Shown here piece by piece: positions 23,090 to 31,800 of a stretch of 33,952 bases of DNA. Both the position numbers and the translations under genes were made by a program. Numbering within the stretch: position 1 is the stretch's first letter; each line of letters opens with the position of its first letter. Source of the stretch: Pseudomonas graminis (lineage in GTDB: Bacteria; Pseudomonadota; Gammaproteobacteria; Pseudomonadales; Pseudomonadaceae). Below the pieces are notes generated by a model that saw only the letters and a list, made by a program, of their open reading frames with translations, was not told where the DNA came from and ran no database searches. The stretch covers positions 1 to 33,952 of the forward strand of contig NZ_FOHW01000048.1 of the NCBI RefSeq assembly GCF_900111735.1, given 5' to 3'.

Positions 23090-23464
23090 TCAGCTATTGA
23101 CGCGCTCAAATATCTTTTCGATTTTTTCTTTGAGCACTTGCGCGGTGAACGGCTTCACCACGTAGCCGTTCACACCGGCCTGAGCGGCTTCGATGATCTG
23201 CTCACGCTTGGCTTCGGCAGTAACCATCAGCACCGGCAGGCTGCGCAGACGCTCGTCGGCACGCACCTGACGCAACAGGTCGATGCCGGACATGCCGGGC
23301 ATGTTCCAGTCAGTGACGAGGAAGTCAAAGGCGCCGCTTTGCAGCATCGGCAATGCGGTGAGACCGTCATCTGCTTCGGCCGTGTTGGTGAACCCAAGGT
23401 CACGCAACAGGTTTTTAATGATCCGCCGCATCGTTGAGAAGTCATCAACGATGAGGATTTTCAT
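23090..23464 (-). CDS. cheY: Chemotaxis response regulator CheY
   Basis: A 124-residue single receiver domain. Phospho-CheY binds the flagellar switch and changes rotation. The acidic pocket is in ILIVDDFSTM, with phospho-acceptor D52 in LVTDWNMPGM and switch residues T82, Y101 and K104 (VVKPFT). The ATG at 23464 gives the exact family N-terminus, yet the only good ribosome site, GGAGG, is 17 bases upstream. It is better placed for a TTG four codons earlier, which would add MDKN. It begins the che segment after the fliA terminator. Confidence 0.96.
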   Translation of the reverse strand: MKILIVDDFSTMRRIIKNLLRDLGFTNTAEADDGLTALPMLQSGAFDFLVTDWNMPGMSGIDLLRQVRADERLRSLPVLMVTAEAKREQIIEAAQAGVNGYVVKPFTAQVLKEKIEKIFERVNS

Positions 23465-23670
23465 GTTCTTGTCCAATTCGACCTCCAAGCAGTCTTTAAC
23501 GCGTGCAGCACCTGAACGCGCGTCCAATCAATACCGGCTGTGCCGAACATGAAGAGGGGGTTTGATCGACCGGAACGAGCGCAGCGAAACCGGATCATCT
23601 ACGACCCGGTTCGACCGACTCCTGCCATGTCTCTTCTGCTTCCCGCTCACGTCTTGCACAGCCGGTCTTA

Positions 23671-23701
23671 CAAGCAAAACACGCAGGCCTCACGGCCTGC
23701 G
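23671..23701 (-). terminator. Intrinsic terminator after fliA
   Basis: CGCAGGCC (23682-23689) and GGCCTGCG (23694-23701) form an 8-bp GC-rich stem with a 4-nt loop. On the minus strand it is followed by TGTTTTGCTTG. It lies 7 bp after the fliA stop codon and would separate the flhA-flhF-fleN-fliA transcript from cheY. Confidence 0.8.
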
Positions 23702-23707
23702 CCTGAT

Positions 23708-24451
23708 TCACGAACGTGCGCGCCACTCGCCAAGACGACCGCGCAACCGCGCGGCGCATTGGCTGTGCAACTGACTGACCCGCGATTCGCTGACCCCCAG
23801 GACCTCACCGATTTCCTTGAGGTTCAGCTCTTCGTCGTAGTACAGCGACAACACCAGACGTTCACGTTCGGGCAAATTGGCGATGGCCTCGGCCAGCGCA
23901 GCCTGGAAGCGCTCGTCTTCCAGATCCCGCGACGGTTCGAGGGACTGGCTCGCGCCGTCCTCGTGCAGCCCTTCGTGTTCGCCGTCCTGCAACAGGTCGT
24001 CGAAACTGAACAGGCGGCTGCCCAGGGTATCGTTCAAAATCCCGTAATAATCGTCGAGACTCATTTCAAGTTCGGCAGCAACCTCGTGATCTTTAGCGTC
24101 ACGACCGGTTTTTGCTTCGATTGCACGAATTGCGTCGCTGACCATGCGCGTGTTGCGGTGGACCGAGCGCGGTGCCCAGTCCCCCTTGCGCACTTCGTCA
24201 AGCATCGCGCCACGGATACGAATACCCGCGTACGTCTCGAAGCTGGCGCCTTTGGTGGAGTCGTATTTGGTCGACACTTCGAGCAAACCAATCATGCCCG
24301 CCTGGATCAAGTCCTCGACCTGCACACTGGCTGGCAGACGCGCCAGCAAGTGGTAGGCGATTCGTTTGACCAGCGGGGCATAACGCTCGATCAGCTCATA
24401 CTGGGAGTCTTTGGACGATTTGCTGTACATGCGATAGCCACTTGCTGTCAT
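23708..24451 (-). CDS. fliA: Flagellar sigma factor FliA (sigma28)
   Basis: A 247-residue sigma70-family factor that directs RNA polymerase to late flagellar and chemotaxis promoters. Region 2 is YAPLVKRIAYHLLARLPASV followed by DLIQAGMIGLLE and FETYAGIRIRGAMLDE. Region 3 covers the RSVHRNTRMVSDAIRAIEAK stretch. Region 4 is LVLSLYYDEELNLKEIGEVL plus GVSESRVSQLHSQ, the -35-binding helix-turn-helix. The frame is open far upstream inside fleN, but the ATG at 24451 overlapping the fleN stop (ATGA) is the conserved start. Its likely targets here include the promoter at 15788-15815. Confidence 0.96.
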   Translation of the reverse strand: MTASGYRMYSKSSKDSQYELIERYAPLVKRIAYHLLARLPASVQVEDLIQAGMIGLLEVSTKYDSTKGASFETYAGIRIRGAMLDEVRKGDWAPRSVHRNTRMVSDAIRAIEAKTGRDAKDHEVAAELEMSLDDYYGILNDTLGSRLFSFDDLLQDGEHEGLHEDGASQSLEPSRDLEDERFQAALAEAIANLPERERLVLSLYYDEELNLKEIGEVLGVSESRVSQLHSQCAARLRGRLGEWRARS

Positions 24452-25281
24452 GAGACGGGCCCTGCGCTGGTGTGATGCACGAGGCGTTCTACGAAAAATT
24501 CCAGGTGACCGCGCGGGTTCGCCGGCAGCGGCCAGGTATCGACTTTCTGCGCAATGGCCTTGAACGCCAGGGCACATTTGGAACGCGGAAACGCTTCGTA
24601 CACGGCGCGCTGCTTCTGCACGGCCTTGCGTACGCACTCGTCGTACGGCACCGCGCCTACATACTGCAGGGCCACGTCGAGAAAACGGTCGGTGACTTTC
24701 GTCAGCTTGGCGAAGAGGTTGCGCCCTTCCTGCGGGCTCTGGGCCATGTTGGCCAGGACGCGGAAGCGGTTCATGCCGTAATCGCGGTTGAGCAGTTTGA
24801 TCAGGGCGTAGGCGTCGGTGATCGACGTGGGCTCGTCGCACACCACCAGCAGCACTTCCTGGGCGGCGCGAACGAAGCTCACCACCGATTCGCCAATACC
24901 GGCGGCAGTATCGATGACCAGCACATCGAGGTTGTCGCCGATATCACTGAAGGCCTGAATCAACCCGGCATGCTGTGCTGGGGTCAGGTGGACCATGCTC
25001 TGGGTGCCCGATGCCGCCGGCACGATGCGTACGCCGCCCGGGCCCTGCAGCAGGACATCGCGGAGCTCGCACCGCCCCTCCATGACGTCAGCCAGGGTGC
25101 GCTTGGGGGTCAGGCCCAACAATACGTCGACGTTGGCCAGACCCAGATCGGCGTCCAGCAGCATGACGCGACGTCCCAGCTCGGCCAGCGCCAGTGAAAG
25201 ATTCACTGAAACGTTGGTCTTGCCTACGCCACCTTTGCCACCGGTTACCGCAATAACCTGTACGGGATGCATGCTGCCCAT
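24448..25281 (-). CDS. fleN: Flagellar number regulator FleN (FlhG), MinD-type ATPase
   Basis: A 277-residue P-loop ATPase that limits polar pseudomonads to the right number of flagella by restraining FleQ and opposing FlhF. It has the deviant Walker A GGKGGVGKTNVSVNLSLALA at about 14-33, Walker A' VMLLDADLGLANVDVLLGLT, Walker B NLDVLVIDTAAGI, and the membrane-targeting C-terminal end typical of the family. The first ATG (25281) follows an in-frame stop only a few codons upstream; the ribosome site AAGG is 12 bases away, so an internal ATG three codons in is also possible. Confidence 0.95.
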   Translation of the reverse strand: MGSMHPVQVIAVTGGKGGVGKTNVSVNLSLALAELGRRVMLLDADLGLANVDVLLGLTPKRTLADVMEGRCELRDVLLQGPGGVRIVPAASGTQSMVHLTPAQHAGLIQAFSDIGDNLDVLVIDTAAGIGESVVSFVRAAQEVLLVVCDEPTSITDAYALIKLLNRDYGMNRFRVLANMAQSPQEGRNLFAKLTKVTDRFLDVALQYVGAVPYDECVRKAVQKQRAVYEAFPRSKCALAFKAIAQKVDTWPLPANPRGHLEFFVERLVHHTSAGPVS

Positions 25282-25399
25282 GTTAGTTGTTTACCTTGTC
25301 TTGCTTAGACCTAAGCCACATGTCGGGCTGCACGTTCAGTGCCTGAACAATGCCTGGCAGACCATCGATGCAGGAAAATTCCACTGTCATTTTCTCTAC

Positions 25400-26743
25400 C
25401 TAGCCCGCGCGCTTGCCGGTGCTGTGATAAAGATCCGCAAACATATCCGCCATCGCTTCCTCGCTAGGCTCCTCCTGCATCTGCACGCTGACAGCCCGGC
25501 TCACCAATTGGTGCCGACGCGGCAAATGCAGATCGTCCGGTATCCGTGGGCCATCCGTCAGATAGGCCACAGGCAGTTCGTGTGTCACGGCCAGGCTGAG
25601 CACTTCGCCCAGGCTGGCCGTTTCGTCGAGCTTGGTCAGGATGCACCCGGCCAGGCCGCAACGTTTGTAACTGTGATAAGCCGCTGACAGCACCTGCTTC
25701 TGGCTGGTTGTTGCCAGCACCAGGTAGTTGCGCGCCTTGATGCCACGGCCGGCGAGGGTTTCCAGTTGCAGACGCAGTGCCGGATCGCTGGCTTGCAGGC
25801 CGGCGGTGTCGATCAACACCACGCGCTTGCGCAACAGCGGCTCCAGCGCCTGTGCCAGGGACTGGCCCGGGTCGACGTGGGTGACCGGTACATTGAGGAT
25901 CCGGCCCAGGGTTTTAAGCTGTTCCTGAGCGCCAATGCGGAAACTGTCCATGCTCACCAGCGCGATATTTTGCGCGCCGTATTTCAACACATATCGGGCC
26001 GCCAGTTTAGCCAGCGTGGTGGTTTTACCCATGCCGGCAGGGCCGACCATGGCAATCACCCCGCCCTCTTCCAGCGGCTCGACGTCCGGCGTGGCAATCA
26101 TGCGGGCCAGATGGGCGAGCAACATGCGCCAGGTATGGGCCTGATCACCGGATTCCGGGACCATCGCCAGCAGATCGCGGGACAGCGGGCCGGAGAGGCC
26201 GACGCGTTGCAGACGGCGCCACAGATTGGCCTGCTGCGGACGGCTGCCTTGCAGCTGGTTCCAGGCCAGCGAGCCCAGCTGGACTTCCAGCAGTTCGCGC
26301 AGGCCGTTCAATTCGGAGCGCATCGCTTCGTAAGCACGGTCGCCGACGGCAGGCTCGGCGTTGCGCTCGGCACGCTCGGCGGCCACAGCGGCGTGGATCG
26401 ACGGGCGGAACGGTTCTTCCAGGGTCGGTTCGATCTGCTTGCTGTCATCCATCGCCAGACCGACAAACAGCTGGCGATTGGCGACAGTGTCCAGCTCGCT
26501 GCGGTGGGTCAGTTCAGCCTGAGCGGTGACGATGCGCGATTGAGTCTTGCGCAGCTCTTCTTCGAGTTCGATGTTGGGCACGCGTGGGGCCAGCGCAGAC
26601 AACTTGTAATCCAGGGCCGCGGTCAGTTCCACGCCGCCGGCGATCCGCCGGTTCCCGATGATGGCGGCTTCAGCGCCCAGCTCATCGCGAACCAGTTTCA
26701 TGGCTTGTCGCATATCGGCGGCGAAAAAACGCTTAACTTGCAT
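25400..26743 (-). CDS. flhF: Flagellar placement GTPase FlhF
   Basis: A 447-residue SRP-type GTPase that marks the cell pole for flagellar assembly. The N-terminal basic domain begins MQVKRFFAADMRQAMKLVRD, and a variable linker spans about 60-150. The NG domain has G1 GPAGMGKTTT (234-243), G2/G3 in VSMDSFRIGAQEQLK and LIDTAGL, and G4 LTKLDE. Stimulation by FleN/FlhG acts on this GTPase. It starts 11 bp after flhA; a 118-bp gap before fleN contains a GTTCAG-TGC-CTGAAC hairpin but no clear promoter. Confidence 0.96.
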   Translation of the reverse strand: MQVKRFFAADMRQAMKLVRDELGAEAAIIGNRRIAGGVELTAALDYKLSALAPRVPNIELEEELRKTQSRIVTAQAELTHRSELDTVANRQLFVGLAMDDSKQIEPTLEEPFRPSIHAAVAAERAERNAEPAVGDRAYEAMRSELNGLRELLEVQLGSLAWNQLQGSRPQQANLWRRLQRVGLSGPLSRDLLAMVPESGDQAHTWRMLLAHLARMIATPDVEPLEEGGVIAMVGPAGMGKTTTLAKLAARYVLKYGAQNIALVSMDSFRIGAQEQLKTLGRILNVPVTHVDPGQSLAQALEPLLRKRVVLIDTAGLQASDPALRLQLETLAGRGIKARNYLVLATTSQKQVLSAAYHSYKRCGLAGCILTKLDETASLGEVLSLAVTHELPVAYLTDGPRIPDDLHLPRRHQLVSRAVSVQMQEEPSEEAMADMFADLYHSTGKRAG

Positions 26744-26754
26744 GACTCACTACC

Positions 26755-28884
26755 TCAGCCGTTAGGCCCGACAGTCGCTACGATGGTGACTTGCTTATTG
26801 TCAGGAATTTCCTGGTAAGCCAAAACATGCATATTCGGTACAGCCAACCGTCCAAAGCGGGACAACATGGCGCGAACCGGACCTGCGACCAACAAAATAA
26901 CCGGCTGCCCCTGCATCTCCTGACGCTGCGCCGCTTCGATCAACGAGCGCTGAAGTTTCTCAGCCATGCTCGGTTCGAGTAGAACGCCTTCTTCCTGACC
27001 CTGACCTGCCTTCTGCAGACTATTTAGCAAGATCTGTTCCAACCTTGGCTCAAGGGTGATCACAGGCAGCTCCGGCTCAATGCCGACAATGCTTTGGACG
27101 ATTGCGCGGGACAATCCGACCCGTACGGCAGCCACCAGCGCGGCGGTATCTTGACTACGTGCAGCGTTGTTGGCTATGGCTTCGGCGATGGAGCGGATGT
27201 CACGAACCGGGACCTGCTCGGCGAGCAGCGCCTGCAGCACCTTCAGCAGGGCCGACAGCGACAGCACGCCAGGGACCAGTTCTTCCGCCAGTTTCGGCGA
27301 TCCCTTGGCCAGAAGAGCCATCAATTGCTGGACTTCCTCGTGGCCGATCAATTCGTGAGAGTGCTTGTAGAGGATCTGATTCAAGTGGGTTGCCACCACG
27401 GTACTGGCGTCCACCACGGTGTAACCGAGGGACTGCGCCTGGGCGCGCTGGCTGATTTCGATCCAGACGGCCTCCAGACCAAACGCCGGGTCTTTGGCAG
27501 TGATGCCGTTGAGGCTGCCAAATACCTGGCCGGGATTGATGGCCAGTTCGCGGTCCGGGTAGATCTCGGCTTCGGCCAGGGTCACGCCCATGAGCGTCAG
27601 GCGATAGGCGCTGGGCGCCAGGTCGAGGTTGTCGCGGATGTGCACGGTCGGCATGAGAAAGCCCAGCTCCTGGGAGAGCTTCTTGCGCACGCCTTTGATC
27701 CGCGCCAGCAATTGACCACCCTGGTTGCGGTCCACCAGCGGAATCAGGCGGTAGCCGACTTCCAGGCCGATCATGTCGATCGGGGTGACGTCGTCCCAGC
27801 CCAGCTCCTTGGATTCCTGCGCGCGGGTCGGCGATGGCAGCAGCTCTTGCTGACGCTTGACCTCTTGCACCGCAGCGAGCTTGACCTGGTTCTCTTTCTT
27901 CCACAGCAGGTAGGCGCCGCCGGCGGCGACCAGACCCAGGCTGATGAAGGAGAAGTGCGGCATGCCCGGGACCAGGCCCATGACGATCATGATCCCGGCC
28001 GACACCGCGAGCGCTTTGTGGGAGGCGAACATCTGGCGGCCGACCAGTTTGCCCATTTCTTCCGAACCGGACGCACGGGTCACCATGATCGCGGCCGCGG
28101 TGGACAGCAGCAGTGATGGCAATTGCGCCACCAAACCGTCACCGATGGTCAGCAGCGCGTAGACCTTGGCGGCGTCGCCAAAGCTCATGCTGTGCTGCAG
28201 GACGCCCACCAGTACACCACCGATGAGGTTGATGAAGAGGATCAGCAGGCCGGCAATGGCGTCACCGCGGACGAACTTGCTGGCGCCGTCCATGGAGCCG
28301 TAGAACTCGGCTTCCTGGGCGACTTCGAGGCGACGGCGTTTGGCTTCAGGCTGGTCGATGAGGCCGGCGTTGAGGTCGGCGTCGATGGCCATCTGTTTGC
28401 CGGGCATGGCGTCGAGGGTGAAGCGTGCGCTTACTTCGGAGATGCGGCCGGCACCTTTGGTGACCACGACGAAGTTGATGATCATGAGGATGGCGAAGAC
28501 GACGACACCGACGACGTAGTTGCCGCCGATGACGACTTCACCGAACGCCTGGATGACTTTACCGGCGGCGGCGTGGCCGTCCTGGCCGTGGAGCATGACG
28601 ACGCGGGTGGAGGCGACGTTGAGGGCCAGTCGCAGCAGGGTGGCGACGAGGAGGATGGTCGGGAATACGGAGAAGTCGAGGGGCCGCAGGGCGTAGATAC
28701 AGACGAGCAGGACGACGATGGACAGGGCGATGTTGAAGGTGAAGAAGACGTCCAGCAGGAACGGCGGCATGGGCAGCATCATCATGGCGAGCATGACGAG
28801 GAGCAGTAGCGGTACGCCAAGTTGTCCACGGCCCAGGCCGATCAATCCGGTTCTGGCGTGGGAGATTATCTGAGAGCGTTCCAC
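26755..28884 (-). CDS. flhA: Flagellar type III export apparatus protein FlhA
   Basis: A 709-residue export-gate protein that forms the nonameric ring of the flagellar secretion system. About eight membrane helices fill the first ~330 residues (LGVPLLLLVMLAMMMLPMPP onward). The FHIPEP signature region is GRISEVSARFTLDAMPGKQM, with DADLNAGLID after it. The large cytoplasmic domain that receives chaperone-substrate complexes follows from about residue 360. The start is GTG at 28884 (AGGTG eight bases upstream); no in-frame ATG lies nearby. It is the first gene of flhA-flhF-fleN-fliA, under a sigma54-type promoter. Confidence 0.96.
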   Translation of the reverse strand: MERSQIISHARTGLIGLGRGQLGVPLLLLVMLAMMMLPMPPFLLDVFFTFNIALSIVVLLVCIYALRPLDFSVFPTILLVATLLRLALNVASTRVVMLHGQDGHAAAGKVIQAFGEVVIGGNYVVGVVVFAILMIINFVVVTKGAGRISEVSARFTLDAMPGKQMAIDADLNAGLIDQPEAKRRRLEVAQEAEFYGSMDGASKFVRGDAIAGLLILFINLIGGVLVGVLQHSMSFGDAAKVYALLTIGDGLVAQLPSLLLSTAAAIMVTRASGSEEMGKLVGRQMFASHKALAVSAGIMIVMGLVPGMPHFSFISLGLVAAGGAYLLWKKENQVKLAAVQEVKRQQELLPSPTRAQESKELGWDDVTPIDMIGLEVGYRLIPLVDRNQGGQLLARIKGVRKKLSQELGFLMPTVHIRDNLDLAPSAYRLTLMGVTLAEAEIYPDRELAINPGQVFGSLNGITAKDPAFGLEAVWIEISQRAQAQSLGYTVVDASTVVATHLNQILYKHSHELIGHEEVQQLMALLAKGSPKLAEELVPGVLSLSALLKVLQALLAEQVPVRDIRSIAEAIANNAARSQDTAALVAAVRVGLSRAIVQSIVGIEPELPVITLEPRLEQILLNSLQKAGQGQEEGVLLEPSMAEKLQRSLIEAAQRQEMQGQPVILLVAGPVRAMLSRFGRLAVPNMHVLAYQEIPDNKQVTIVATVGPNG

Positions 28885-28940
28885 CGATGGGCACCTGCGC
28901 GTTAAATCAATCTTTTGACGCCGAAGCGTTGTATCGGGGT

Positions 28941-28960
28941 TATTGCAAGAAGGGGTCCAA
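28941..28960 (-). promoter_or_regulatory. Sigma54 promoter of flhA
   Basis: On the minus strand TGGACC-N5-TTGCAA has the GG and GC dinucleotides at exactly the -24/-12 spacing of the consensus TGGCAC-N5-TTGCW. The transcript would begin near 28933, about 50 bases ahead of the flhA start. Class II flagellar genes of Pseudomonas are driven by RpoN with FleQ, which fits. Confidence 0.8.
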
Positions 28961-29034
28961 CATTTGGGATTGGGTGAAAATATCAGAGTGCCAGTATTCA
29001 GATCCGCGATTTCCGTCGGGTGCCGGATGAGTCA

Positions 29035-29345
29035 AGATCAAAGGCATCTGCCTAACGGCAGACATTTCGCCTTCGGCGAGTTACTTGGAAAAGCACCCCA
29101 AGTAACCAAGGGTGCTTGCTCCTGGTTTGGCCCGACTTCGTCGGGTTCCCTCACTCCGACGACGCTCCGTAGGCCCGCGCCGAACGGACATCCATGTCCG
29201 CAACGGCGCTCTCGCCGCATCCATGCGGCTCGGCCCACTGCGCGTCGTCTGCGTTCAGCCTGCACCCAAGTCGCGTTTTGTGGTGTCTGGAATTTTTGCG
29301 CATGAAGATCAAGATCAAAAGCTTCCCGGCTAAAGCCGGTCCTAC
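29035..29345 (+). repeat. ~310-bp multicopy intergenic element, copy C
   Basis: Same arrangement as the copy at 2402: GATCAA edge, three successive hairpins, a long conserved middle with CGGACATCCATGTCCG palindrome-like sequence, GATCAAGATCAA near the end, and a terminal REP (29322-29345). It points toward the anti-sigma gene. Confidence 0.85.
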
Positions 29346-29411
29346 AGGGCTCGCCGCCGGCCCCGCTCGTGGAACGCGCTGCCTTTAGTGGGACCGGCTT
29401 CAGCCGGGAAG
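29322..29411. repeat. REPIN downstream of element copy C
   Basis: REP arms at 29322-29345 and 29388-29411 face each other. A separate single REP of the GTAGGAGCGCGCTTGCCCGC class follows at 29478-29500, and a diverged GTTCCCACGC-type palindrome lies at 29554-29604. No gene is evident in 28885-29672. Confidence 0.85.
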
Positions 29412-29610
29412 AGGCCGGTGTGACCACAACCAATTTCACTGAATGCACGCGGCTTTACTGGCTGAATGCATTCCCCTGTAGGAGCGCGCTTGCCCGCGAA
29501 CGCGGTGGTTCGGCTGCATTTCAATTCCCTGACACCCTGGGTTCTGATCGTGCTGATCGTTCCCCCGCTCCGCGCGGGAATGCCGCCCCCGACGCTCCGC
29601 GTCTCCTAGA

Positions 29611-29657
29611 GGGGACTGATTTATTTACAGCGCTTCACCGTAAATTAATCTGTCCCC
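29611..29657. mobile_element. 47-bp MITE-like palindrome with GGGGAC...GTCCCC ends
   Basis: GGGGACTGATTTATTTA (29611-29627) and TAAATTAATCTGTCCCC (29641-29657) pair at 15 of 17 positions around 13 bases. The GGGGACAGATTTATTT-type end is typical of short elements linked to Y1/IS200-like transposases in many proteobacteria. No transposase is present, so this would be a non-autonomous remnant; it sits 15 bp beyond the anti-sigma stop codon. Confidence 0.6.
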
Positions 29658-29672
29658 GCCAGCCGCCAAGCG

Positions 29673-30404
29673 CTAGATCACTTTCACAGCGCGCCCAATG
29701 AACTGAATCGGCCCGGTAGGCTTGCCGGTCGGGGAGCCGTTGGGGTTTTCGAGGGTGAGTTCGAAGAGTTGGTTGGGTTGCAGCGGCGGCAGTTTGTTTA
29801 CGGGGATGGACAGGGTCTGGCCAGGTTTGACCAGGCCAAGGGACACGGGGCCCTGCCAGCCGTCGGCTTTGGTCCAGAATTGGAGGGCTTTGTCGGTCGG
29901 GACTGGGGTGGCGCCCAGGGGTATCAGCTGGATTTCTTCCGGGTTGCTGGCCTGGATGACCCAGCCGGGGGCCTGGTTCTGTGGTGCGACCAGCACCACC
30001 AAGTACGTCGTGGGGTTTATCGGGGCGGTTCGGGTCAGGAGCATCGAGCCCAGCAACAGGGTTGCAACGAGTCCTGCGCCAGCCAGTCCGCGCCACAGTG
30101 GCAGAAGGTCCCACCATGAATGCGACTTTCCGGCGAGGGTCTGTGCAGGAGCCCGATGTTCGTGGCTGTTCAGGCTACGCTCGATCCGGCTCCACAGCCG
30201 CGGGCCTGGAGTGTGAGGGTCGGCCAGTTCGGTCAAGGCCAGCAGGCGCCCTTCCCATGCGTCCACTGCGGTACGCAAGTCAGCGTCCGTGGCGAGGCGG
30301 TTCTGGACCTCGAGTCGTTGCTCGGCCGGCAGTGTGCCTAACACGTACTCGCTGGCCAGCGCGTCCAGTTCGTCGGCACTGTCTGTTGACGGATACCTTG
30401 TCAT
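29673..30404 (-). CDS. RskA-family transmembrane anti-sigma factor (second pair)
   Basis: A 243-residue membrane anti-sigma factor that should hold the ECF sigma factor encoded just upstream at the inner membrane. The cytoplasmic N-terminus (about 1-90; DALASEYVLGTLPAEQRLEV) lacks the HxxxCxxC zinc motif. One membrane helix lies at about 103-125. The periplasmic anti-sigma-K domain ends in the family-typical NPNGSPTGKPTGPIQFIG. The ATG overlaps the sigma stop (ATGA), so the two are translationally coupled. Its C-terminal end closely resembles the anti-sigma at 32485-33198. Confidence 0.9.
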   Translation of the reverse strand: MTRYPSTDSADELDALASEYVLGTLPAEQRLEVQNRLATDADLRTAVDAWEGRLLALTELADPHTPGPRLWSRIERSLNSHEHRAPAQTLAGKSHSWWDLLPLWRGLAGAGLVATLLLGSMLLTRTAPINPTTYLVVLVAPQNQAPGWVIQASNPEEIQLIPLGATPVPTDKALQFWTKADGWQGPVSLGLVKPGQTLSIPVNKLPPLQPNQLFELTLENPNGSPTGKPTGPIQFIGRAVKVI

Positions 30405-30964
30405 CCCATGCACTCCCGCAATGCCACCAGACTGCGTTTGATCCAGGCTTTTATCGTGCCCAGCGGCGCGCCCACTTTCTGCGCGATCTCCGTGTGCGAA
30501 TAGCCGTCTACGTACGCATGAAGAATGCAGTTGCGACGCGCCGGTTCCAGTTGTTCGAGGCATCCGTAGACGCGCCCTGAGCGAGCGCGGTATTCAAAAC
30601 TGTCAGCTTCGGTTGCGACGTCCGATGCAGCGTCCGCCAGCAACGCGCTTTCGCTCTGCTCGCTCACCTGGAGTGTCTGCGCGTTGTCACGCATGAAATT
30701 CAGCGCCAAGTGCCGCGTCACGCTGAAGATCCAGCCACGGGCGGTGCCTCGCGCCGAATCGTAACTGCCGGCGCGGGTCCAGATTTTGATGAAGGCGTCG
30801 TGCACGATGTCCTCGGCCAGTGCGTCGCTGCGGACGATCCGCTTGGCGACGCCGAGCAGACGTGCGCTTTCCCGGGCATAGAGGTCGTGCAAGGCCCGCC
30901 GCTCACCTCGAGCGCAGGCAGCCAGACAGGCTTCGTAGTCAAAACAGTCTTCAGGTAGGGACAA
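30401..30964 (-). CDS. ECF sigma factor (second pair)
   Basis: A 187-residue extracytoplasmic-function sigma70 factor. Region 2 is ARLLGVAKRIVRSDALAEDI plus VHDAFIKIWTRAGSYD and GWIFSVTRHLALNFMRD. Region 4 is CILHAYVDGYSHTEIAQKVG plus APLGTIKAWIKRSL. I chose the TTG at 30964 because the family N-terminus begins at SLPEDCFDYEACLAACARGE. A GTG at 31054 would add 30 residues unlike the family and has no ribosome site. It is co-encoded with its anti-sigma factor and lies 111 bp after the DUF3455 gene on the same strand, so some read-through is possible. Confidence 0.9.
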   Translation of the reverse strand: MSLPEDCFDYEACLAACARGERRALHDLYARESARLLGVAKRIVRSDALAEDIVHDAFIKIWTRAGSYDSARGTARGWIFSVTRHLALNFMRDNAQTLQVSEQSESALLADAASDVATEADSFEYRARSGRVYGCLEQLEPARRNCILHAYVDGYSHTEIAQKVGAPLGTIKAWIKRSLVALRECMG

Positions 30965-31075
30965 AATGTTCAACCGCCAACGAAAAGAAATACCCCGACC
31001 CAAAGGCCAGGGTGACGTCGGTGCAGCGTAGATGACTTTGTGCGTCAGCGACACGGCATGACGCGGGACGCTGGC

Positions 31076-31618
31076 TTACTTGGCCGCCCAGAAAATATAG
31101 TCCGCCTGATATTTCACGACTTCCTGCTTGCCCTTGGTCGCCATCGAACACTCCATCTTCGGCGCGACACCGCCTTTGGTCGCCACGCGCTGGATGTAAC
31201 TGACGTTGCTCATCGCGCCCTTGCCTTCCGCAGGGTTGGCTTTCACCAACTGATACGGAATATCGCCCGTCCCGGCGGGGGACACCGCGAGCTGTGTGCC
31301 GGTGATCTTCGAACCGTCAGCGGCCTGCCACGTCGCCGGTGGCCCGAAGTACGTGCCGACCTGCTTGCCGCTGCGGTCATTCAACACCGCTTTCGGACCG
31401 ACGAACGTCCATTCGGTCTGACCGGCAGCGTTGGGCTTGTCGCGGCACTCATAGGTGATCTCGCCCACGCCCACGGTTTCCATGGCGATCTTGTGACCGT
31501 CCGGAACCTTGACCGCGTCAGGCAACGCCATCTGCGCGTGCGCCGCCGGCGCCGTGGCCAGCAGGCAAGTGGCTGCCAATGAAACACCGAACGAACCCAG
31601 TAATTTTTTAGCGTTCAT
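31076..31618 (-). CDS. DUF3455 secreted protein
   Basis: A 180-residue exported protein with a Sec signal peptide (cleaved after APAAHA, about residue 28). The mature part matches DUF3455: TYECRDKPNA, WTFVGPKAVLNDRSGKQVGT, YFGPPATWQAADGSKITGTQ and NVSYIQRVATKGGVAPKMEC. The biochemical role is unknown to me; two or more cysteines (about C57 and C156) may pair in the periplasm. A promoter-like element shared with the fasciclin gene lies about 50-80 bp upstream, suggesting control by one of the adjacent ECF factors. Confidence 0.88.
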   Translation of the reverse strand: MNAKKLLGSFGVSLAATCLLATAPAAHAQMALPDAVKVPDGHKIAMETVGVGEITYECRDKPNAAGQTEWTFVGPKAVLNDRSGKQVGTYFGPPATWQAADGSKITGTQLAVSPAGTGDIPYQLVKANPAEGKGAMSNVSYIQRVATKGGVAPKMECSMATKGKQEVVKYQADYIFWAAK

Positions 31619-31669
31619 GCCATCTCTCCATTAGATAAACAGGTCAGCAGCCATCGCTACTTCTTGTAC

Positions 31670-31696
31670 TACCCGGGAGAAAACGAACTGGATGCA
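31670..31696 (-). promoter_or_regulatory. Putative ECF-type promoter of the DUF3455 gene
   Basis: On the minus strand TGCATCC (31696-31690), 16 bases, then GGTA (31673-31670). The same TGCATCC-N16-(C/G)GTA arrangement occurs before the fasciclin gene at 32458-32484, while the spacers differ, which is what a shared promoter rather than a duplication would show. Confidence 0.6.
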
Positions 31697-31800
31697 GTGA
31701 ATTGAAAATAAATCTGCGCGGGGAACGGCGGGGGCACGAGGGTTGGAGCTGAGGGGGGGATCAGTGCGCATGGCTTCCGTTGCGGGGCCAGGCCGTCAAC

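Noticed and set aside
23465..23600. Sigma28 promoter before cheY (GCCGGTAT near 23531)
   Set aside because: No TCAAG/TAAAG-like -35 lies at 14-16 bases from it, so the match is not convincing.
27094..28116. 340-codon plus-strand open frame opposite flhA
   Set aside because: It is a shadow of FlhA with biased composition and no family match.
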